Below, piece after piece: positions 60,375 through 64,000 of a stretch of DNA of 64,000 bases. Numbering within the stretch: the stretch's first letter is position 1; each line of letters opens with the position of its first letter. The notes under the pieces were generated by a model that saw only the letters and a program-made list of their open reading frames with translations, had not been told where the DNA came from and did no database searches. A program made the translations under genes and the position numbers. The DNA comes from Plantibacter sp. VKM Ac-2880. GTDB taxonomy: Bacteria; Actinomycetota; Actinomycetes; Actinomycetales; Microbacteriaceae. The stretch spans positions 558,001-622,000 of the forward strand of contig NZ_JADKSJ010000001.1 in the NCBI RefSeq assembly GCF_015351235.1, written 5' to 3'.

Positions 60375-60423
60375 GACGACTGTGCTCAATACTGACTCTA
60401 GTCAGATACTGAGCACAGTCGTC
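60375..60423. promoter_or_regulatory. Concentric 49-bp inverted repeat before the SDR gene
   Basis: Outer arms GACGACTGTGCTCA (60375-60388) and TGAGCACAGTCGTC (60410-60423) are exact complements. Nested inside are CTGACT (60392-60397) and AGTCAG (60400-60405). It lies 24 bp before the SDR start and 29 bp after the terC stop. It could be a TetR-type double operator, the terC terminator, or both. Confidence 0.7.
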
Positions 60424-60451
60424 CCGTAGCCGTCAGGTACTGCGGATGCGA

Positions 60452-61435
60452 CTACTGCTCGAGACCCGCCCGTGCGTCGCGGCGGGTCTTCGCGAGCGAG
60501 GCGACCGTCGCCACCGTGATCGTCAGTGCGATGAACAGCAGCGAGAACCAGATCGGGATGTCGGGGATCCAGTCGATGTGCTGCCCGCCGTTGATGAACG
60601 GGAGCTCGTTGACGTGGAGGGCGTGGAACACGAGCTTCACGCCGATGAAGGCGAGGATGACGGCGAGGCCCTGCGCCAGGTAGACGAGTCGCTCGAGCAG
60701 GCCGCCGATGAGGAAGAACAGCTGGCGCAGACCCATGAGCGCGAAGGCGTTCGCCGTGAACACGATGTACGCCTGCTCGGTGAGGCCGTAGATCGCCGGG
60801 ATGGAGTCGACCGCGAAGACGAGGTCGATGAAGCCGATCGCGACGATGGTGAGCAGCATCGGGGTGAAGAAGCGCTTGCCGTCGATCTTCACCGAGAGGC
60901 GGTCGCCGTGATACGTGTCGGTGATGGGGAGGATGCGGCGGGCGAAGCGCACGAGCTTGCCGTTCGCCGGGTCGCTCTCGTGGTCGCTGAACGCCTGGCG
61001 GTACGCGAGGAACAGCAGCAGCGCGCCCATCAGGTAGAAGATCCAGGAGTAGTTCTCGATGAGGGCGGCGCCGACGGCGATGAACGCGCCACGCATGATG
61101 AGGGCGATGATGATACCGATCATCAGCACCTTCTGCTGGTACGCCTTCGGCACGGCGAAGCCGGCCATCACGATCAGGAAGACGAACAGGTTGTCGATCG
61201 ACAACGCCTTCTCCGTCAGGTAGCCGGCGAAGTACTCGCCGCCGTACGTCCAGCCGGAGACGATGCCGATGCCGACGCCGAAGAGCAGCGCGAGGCTGAC
61301 GTAGAAGATCGACCAGCGGGCGGACTCGGCGATCGTCGGCTCGTGCGGCTTCCGCACGTGCGCGAAGAACTCGTAGACGAAGAAGAGGATCGTGACACCG
61401 ATGGTGATGATCCAGATGAGCGGGGTGACGGCCAT
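60452..61435 (-). CDS. TerC/Alx-family membrane protein, probable Mn2+ exporter
   Basis: 327 residues with about nine helices. TEKALSIDNLFVFLIVMAGF and FAVDSIPAIYGLTEQAYIVF are the two acidic family signatures (ALSxDN and DSIPA). Family members are now linked to Mn2+ export and to metalation of secreted enzymes. ATG 61435 has TTGGAGCC upstream and follows a riboswitch-like leader, supporting manganese control. TerD lies nearby but is not in the same unit. Confidence 0.92.
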   Translation of the reverse strand: MAVTPLIWIITIGVTILFFVYEFFAHVRKPHEPTIAESARWSIFYVSLALLFGVGIGIVSGWTYGGEYFAGYLTEKALSIDNLFVFLIVMAGFAVPKAYQQKVLMIGIIIALIMRGAFIAVGAALIENYSWIFYLMGALLLFLAYRQAFSDHESDPANGKLVRFARRILPITDTYHGDRLSVKIDGKRFFTPMLLTIVAIGFIDLVFAVDSIPAIYGLTEQAYIVFTANAFALMGLRQLFFLIGGLLERLVYLAQGLAVILAFIGVKLVFHALHVNELPFINGGQHIDWIPDIPIWFSLLFIALTITVATVASLAKTRRDARAGLEQ

Positions 61436-61761
61436 GACGGCTCCAAGGGGTCGAGGGACACGAAGTTCCGGCGACGGCGCCGGAACAAGGTCTTCTCCGC
61501 TCTCGATGAGAGCCGGCACCCCGGGATCCCGACGGTGGGTCCGTATTGACGAGCATGCCGCGAAGGAGTACTCCCCTTGCTCCGTCCAGCTTACGGGCGG
61601 TGGGGAGTCCGGCTTCGGCGCGGGGGTCGGACTCCCCAGGGTTTCCCACCCGACTCCAGGTTCTTCCCAGCCTCAGTTCGACGGGGACGTCAGCTGCCGG
61701 TCTCCGGGGAGATGAAGTCAAGCGTTCCGGGCCGTTTCTCCGCCGAATCTACGGTGGCCGG
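61436..61761. other. 326-bp gap: terC leader and divergent promoters
   Basis: No gene. It holds the terC riboswitch leader, a 10-bp inverted repeat GGGGAGTCCG/CGGACTCCCC (61602-61611 and 61628-61637) that overlaps the likely terC -35 region, and the TACGGT -10 box of the small HTH gene at 61750-61755. Confidence 0.6.
61474..61582 (-). promoter_or_regulatory. yybP-ykoY-type manganese riboswitch with alternative hairpin
   Basis: Leftward leader of terC. GAGCAAGG (plus-strand 61575-61582) pairs with CCTTGTTC (61483-61490) as the P1 stem. After it come GGGGAGTA and, further in, GTCAATACGG and GGAGAAGACC, which follow the yybP-ykoY conserved loops. A hairpin GTTCCGGCG-CCGT-CGCCGGAAC begins inside the P1 3' strand, so P1 and the hairpin exclude each other. 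A TAAGCT -10 box (61588-61593) would start the RNA just before P1. Confidence 0.75.
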
Positions 61762-61980
61762 ATGAATGAACAATCGTTGTTCCGGGAGATGGGTCTGCTG
61801 CGTGCGGCATACGACCAATTGGCCCGAGCGGAGGCCAGGGTCGAGGAGCAGTTCGATGCGACGGTGGCGGCGCTCCACGAGGCCGGCTTCTCGATGTCCC
61901 AGATCACGAAGATGACCGGTGGGTCGTCCGCGGCCGTCTCCCGAAGCATCAACCGGCTCCGCGATCACCGCTCAGGATGA
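61762..61980 (+). CDS. Small HTH protein
   Basis: 72 residues. A coiled-coil-like helix (about 5-40, RAAYDQLARAEARVEEQFDA) is followed by an HTH (GFSMSQITKMTGGSSAAVSR). TACGGT lies 6 nt before the ATG, indicating a leaderless mRNA and excluding the longer upstream frame. Likely a DNA-binding regulator or a phage- or plasmid-type transcription factor; no named family is recognised. Confidence 0.7.
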   Translation: MNEQSLFREMGLLRAAYDQLARAEARVEEQFDATVAALHEAGFSMSQITKMTGGSSAAVSRSINRLRDHRSG

Positions 61981-62100
61981 GTGGCGCACGGTGCGTCATC
62001 GGCGAGAACGGACTCCTCCTGCTCCTGCTGTCAACACCCGCTCGAGGAAACTTCTGCGGACGTACGGTCGATGTTCAACGTTCGGGGAAGGGGGTCCAGG

Positions 62101-62397
62101 ATGGACCGGATGGATGTGCGCGGTGCCCCTGCCGCGGTGCTGTTGTCGCCGACGGGCGAGGCCGGGTGGAGGGCGACCGATCCGTCGTATCCGCTGACGG
62201 ATGCGCGGAGTCTGTTGGCCTACGTGGAAGCGGTGGCCGGCCGGTATCTCGTGACGTCACTGGTGCCGCCGATCGGCAGCGTCACGGAGGTCGGCTCGCT
62301 GGACGACGCCCGAGCGACGATCGAGGCGGTGCTGATGCCGAGCTGGAACGGCGGCCCGGCGCGATCGACCGGAGCGAGGGGTGTCGGTCATGACTGA
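62101..62397 (+). CDS. Small hypothetical protein
   Basis: 98 residues from MDRMDVRGAP. It contains LLSPTGEAGWRATDPSYPLT, a helix DARSLLAYVEAVAGRYLVTS, and SLDDARATIEAVLMPSW. No signal or membrane helix. The competing frame (61977-62393) reads as low-complexity and lacks such structure. It overlaps the next small gene by 8 bp. Confidence 0.55.
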   Translation: MDRMDVRGAPAAVLLSPTGEAGWRATDPSYPLTDARSLLAYVEAVAGRYLVTSLVPPIGSVTEVGSLDDARATIEAVLMPSWNGGPARSTGARGVGHD

Positions 62398-62560
62398 CGC
62401 GAACATCCGGCCCTCCGGGACGGGCTTCGTCATCGACGACCAGTTCGACTTGTCGATCTTCGACGACGCGCCAGGCACCGGCCCGTACCCGTCCTTCCAG
62501 GAGGCGCAACGGGCCGACGTGCTCAGGACGCATCTCGCGTCCGGCGGCGCAGCGGACTGA
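62390..62560 (+). CDS. 56-residue hypothetical protein
   Basis: ATG 62390 to TGA 62560. Acidic and compact: SGTGFVIDDQFDLSIFDDAP and GPYPSFQEAQRADVLRTHLA. The overlap of 8 bp with the upstream gene and the consistent codon use support translation. No similarity is recognised. It converges on terD. Confidence 0.5.
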   Translation: MTDANIRPSGTGFVIDDQFDLSIFDDAPGTGPYPSFQEAQRADVLRTHLASGGAAD

Positions 62561-62609
62561 CAGCCGACGTCGGCAACCAGCACCGACGTCCGAGGGCAGG
62601 ACACGCTCC

Positions 62610-63188
62610 TCAGTCGAGCGGGACGCCGAAGTCGCCGGCGATCCCGGCGAGGCCGGTCGTATAGCCCTGCCCGACGGCGCGGAACTTCCACTCGCCGTTG
62701 TGGCGGTAGATCTCGGCGAACAGCATCGCCGTCTCCTGCGAGGCGTCCTCGGTGAGGTCGTAGCGGACGATCTCCTGCTGGTCCTGGTCGAGCACGCGGC
62801 AGAAGGCGTCGCGGACCTGACCGAAGTTCTGGCGACGGTTGTCGGCGTCGTGGATGGAGACCGCGATGACGATGCGCGAGACGTCGGCTTCGACGGTGCG
62901 GAGGTCGATCGTGATCTGCTCGTCGTCTCCGTCGCCCTCACCGGTGCGGTTGTCGCCCTGGTGCACGACCGAGCCGTCCGGCGTCGACATCTGGTTGTAG
63001 AAGATGAAGTCCGCTGGGCTCCGGATCTTGCCGTTCTCCGCGACGAGGATCGCCGAGGCGTCGAGGTCGAACGCCACGCCGACGGTGGTGCGCGGATCCC
63101 AGCCGAGGCCGACCGTGGCGATCGTCAGACCAGGGCTGGTCTTCGTGAGTGAGAGGTTGCTGCCTTTGGAGAGGCTGAGGCCTGCCAT
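62610..63188 (-). CDS. terD: TerD-family protein
   Basis: 192 residues of the TerD Ca2+-binding beta-sandwich. [12 protein letters not shown], the calcium-site [10 protein letters not shown] and [20 protein letters not shown] are conserved. TerD-family proteins are linked to tellurite, phage and envelope stress. GAAGGAAC precedes the ATG. It stands alone here, about 2 kb from terC. Confidence 0.93.
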   Translation of the reverse strand: MAGLSLSKGSNLSLTKTSPGLTIATVGLGWDPRTTVGVAFDLDASAILVAENGKIRSPADFIFYNQMSTPDGSVVHQGDNRTGEGDGDDEQITIDLRTVEADVSRIVIAVSIHDADNRRQNFGQVRDAFCRVLDQDQQEIVRYDLTEDASQETAMLFAEIYRHNGEWKFRAVGQGYTTGLAGIAGDFGVPLD

Positions 63189-63308
63189 GGGTTGTTCCTT
63201 CGGGAGTGCTCGTCTGGTGTTCGAACCTCCATCCTGCCGTGTTCCGGCTGAGAGTGGAGGGGGTTGCGACCGATTTCCCGACGACGAAGCCCCGTGAGCG
63301 GCGGCGGA

Positions 63309-64000
63309 CTACTCGTCCGCGGCCACGGGTGTCCCGCCGACGACCTCCTCGAGCGGCACCTCTTCGCGGGCGACCGCGGCGGCGACATCGCCGAGCCGCC
63401 GTTGCCGGGTCCGGGCGTACTGCCGGATCATGCCGAACGCGGTGTCCATGTCGACGCCCGCCGCCCGCGCCAGGTACCCCTTCGCCTGCTCGATCGCGAT
63501 GCGGCTGTCAAGGGCCCGCTGGAGTTGTGCGGTGGCGAGGGTCGCGTTCTCGATGGACCGCTGCTGCAGGAGGCTGATCGTCGCGACGTCGGCCAGCGCC
63601 TGGGCGGCCAGGGCGTCGGCACCGTTGAGTGCGCCCTCGGTCTCACGGAACAGGTTCAGCGACCCGACGATGGTGTCGCGGAGGCGCAAGGGGATCGCGT
63701 GGACACCGACGTACCCGCTCTCGTTCGCGGCCTCCGCGAACCTCGGCCAATAGATGTGGAGTTCCTCGGCCGTCTCCACCGTCACCAGGTGGCCCGAGGT
63801 GACCGCGGCGATGCAGGGTCCCTCACCGGCGTTCAACTGGAGGAGCCCGAAGAAGCTGCTGCGCTCGCTCGTGGAGGCGACGACCTTCAGGGTGCCGTCG
63901 CGGTCCGTGAGGTGGATCGCCCCGGCCGCGGCGTCGAAGAGTTCGACGGCGCGGTCGACGAGGAGCTGCAGGATCTCGACGACGTCATAGGTGTCGATGA
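63309..64000 (-). CDS. GAF-ANTAR transcription antiterminator (N-terminus cut by window edge)
   Basis: About 230 residues are visible. A GAF domain (ILQLLVDRAVELFDAAAGAI, LNAGEGPCIAAV, VHAIPLRLRDTIVGSLNLF) precedes an ANTAR RNA-binding domain (SRIAIEQAKGYLARAAGVDM, AFGMIRQYARTRQRRLGDVA). ANTAR proteins bind paired RNA hairpins to prevent termination. An internal TTG could be mistaken for a start at 63836, but the GAF fold clearly continues to the window edge. Confidence 0.9.
   Translation of the reverse strand, partial: IDTYDVVEILQLLVDRAVELFDAAAGAIHLTDRDGTLKVVASTSERSSFFGLLQLNAGEGPCIAAVTSGHLVTVETAEELHIYWPRFAEAANESGYVGVHAIPLRLRDTIVGSLNLFRETEGALNGADALAAQALADVATISLLQQRSIENATLATAQLQRALDSRIAIEQAKGYLARAAGVDMDTAFGMIRQYARTRQRRLGDVAAAVAREEVPLEEVVGGTPVAADE

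Noticed and set aside
61977-62393. 138-codon frame overlapping the 62101 gene
   Set aside because: Gly/Arg/Cys-rich without structure; the other frame has helices and couples to the next gene.
60452-63188. A tellurite-resistance operon of terC and terD
   Set aside because: The genes are about 1.2 kb apart with rightward small genes and separate promoters between them, and terC has a manganese-type leader.

Overview
The window is high-GC (about 70 %) coding-dense DNA with NNC/NNG codon bias, DtxR/IdeR-type iron control, DUF222-HNH genes, ANTAR regulators and ATP-sharing sugar ABC importers. This fits an actinobacterium of the Microbacteriaceae (a Plantibacter- or Clavibacter-like plant or soil bacterium). 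That placement is inferred from gene content only; no rRNA or tRNA gene is visible.

Layout. 1-5 kb: edge of a sugar/polyol MFS transporter, then a DesK/NarL-type two-component system (TCS) divergent from a MacB-like ABC exporter. 5-10.5 kb: a PHBH-fold monooxygenase, two lipoproteins, a DUF222-HNH endonuclease gene bracketed by short repeats, a BLUF photoreceptor and a HAD phosphatase. 10.6-15.4 kb: an ABC exporter, a serine hydrolase lipoprotein and a second TCS. 15.4-19 kb: a P-loop NTPase and an iron-boxed siderophore ABC importer. 19-29 kb: a 16-bp-repeat-flanked insertion, PhzF, a DUF2207 membrane protein, HEAT and NIPSNAP proteins, an acetyltransferase, a third TCS and a small sugar-aminotransferase/glycosyltransferase operon. 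30-32.5 kb: CstA with its YbdD-like partner. 32.6-38.2 kb: a LacI-controlled sugar ABC importer with a GH172 (DUF2961) glycosidase. 38.2-45.6 kb: a polyol locus (kinase, zinc dehydrogenase, ABC importer, xylulose-reductase-like SDR, LacI) tied together by three copies of one operator. 45.7-53 kb: a TetR, hypotheticals, an AAA ATPase/repeat protein/membrane protein operon, SoxR with its box, YjbR, an SseB-like protein and an MBL hydrolase. 53-60.4 kb: two TetR regulators around lpdA, a hydrolase/quinone reductase/hydrolase operon, a SRAP protein and an SDR. 60.4-64 kb: TerC under a probable yybP-ykoY manganese riboswitch, a small HTH protein, two tiny ORFs, TerD and a truncated GAF-ANTAR regulator.

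How it works together. Much of the window is nutrient acquisition and envelope sensing. Two carbohydrate importers lack their own ATPase and probably share a housekeeping MsiK-type one. Each has a strong hairpin between the binding-protein gene and the first permease gene. Regulation is unusually readable: paired LacI and TetR operators, a SoxR box, an iron box, a riboswitch with an overlapping alternative hairpin, and at least thirteen genes whose TANNNT-like -10 box lies 6-7 nt before the start codon, implying leaderless mRNAs. The best candidates for undescribed biology are the AAA/repeat/membrane operon (47.3-50.6 kb), the repeat-bracketed HNH gene (6.9-8.6 kb) and the 128-bp structured insertion at 19.1 kb.
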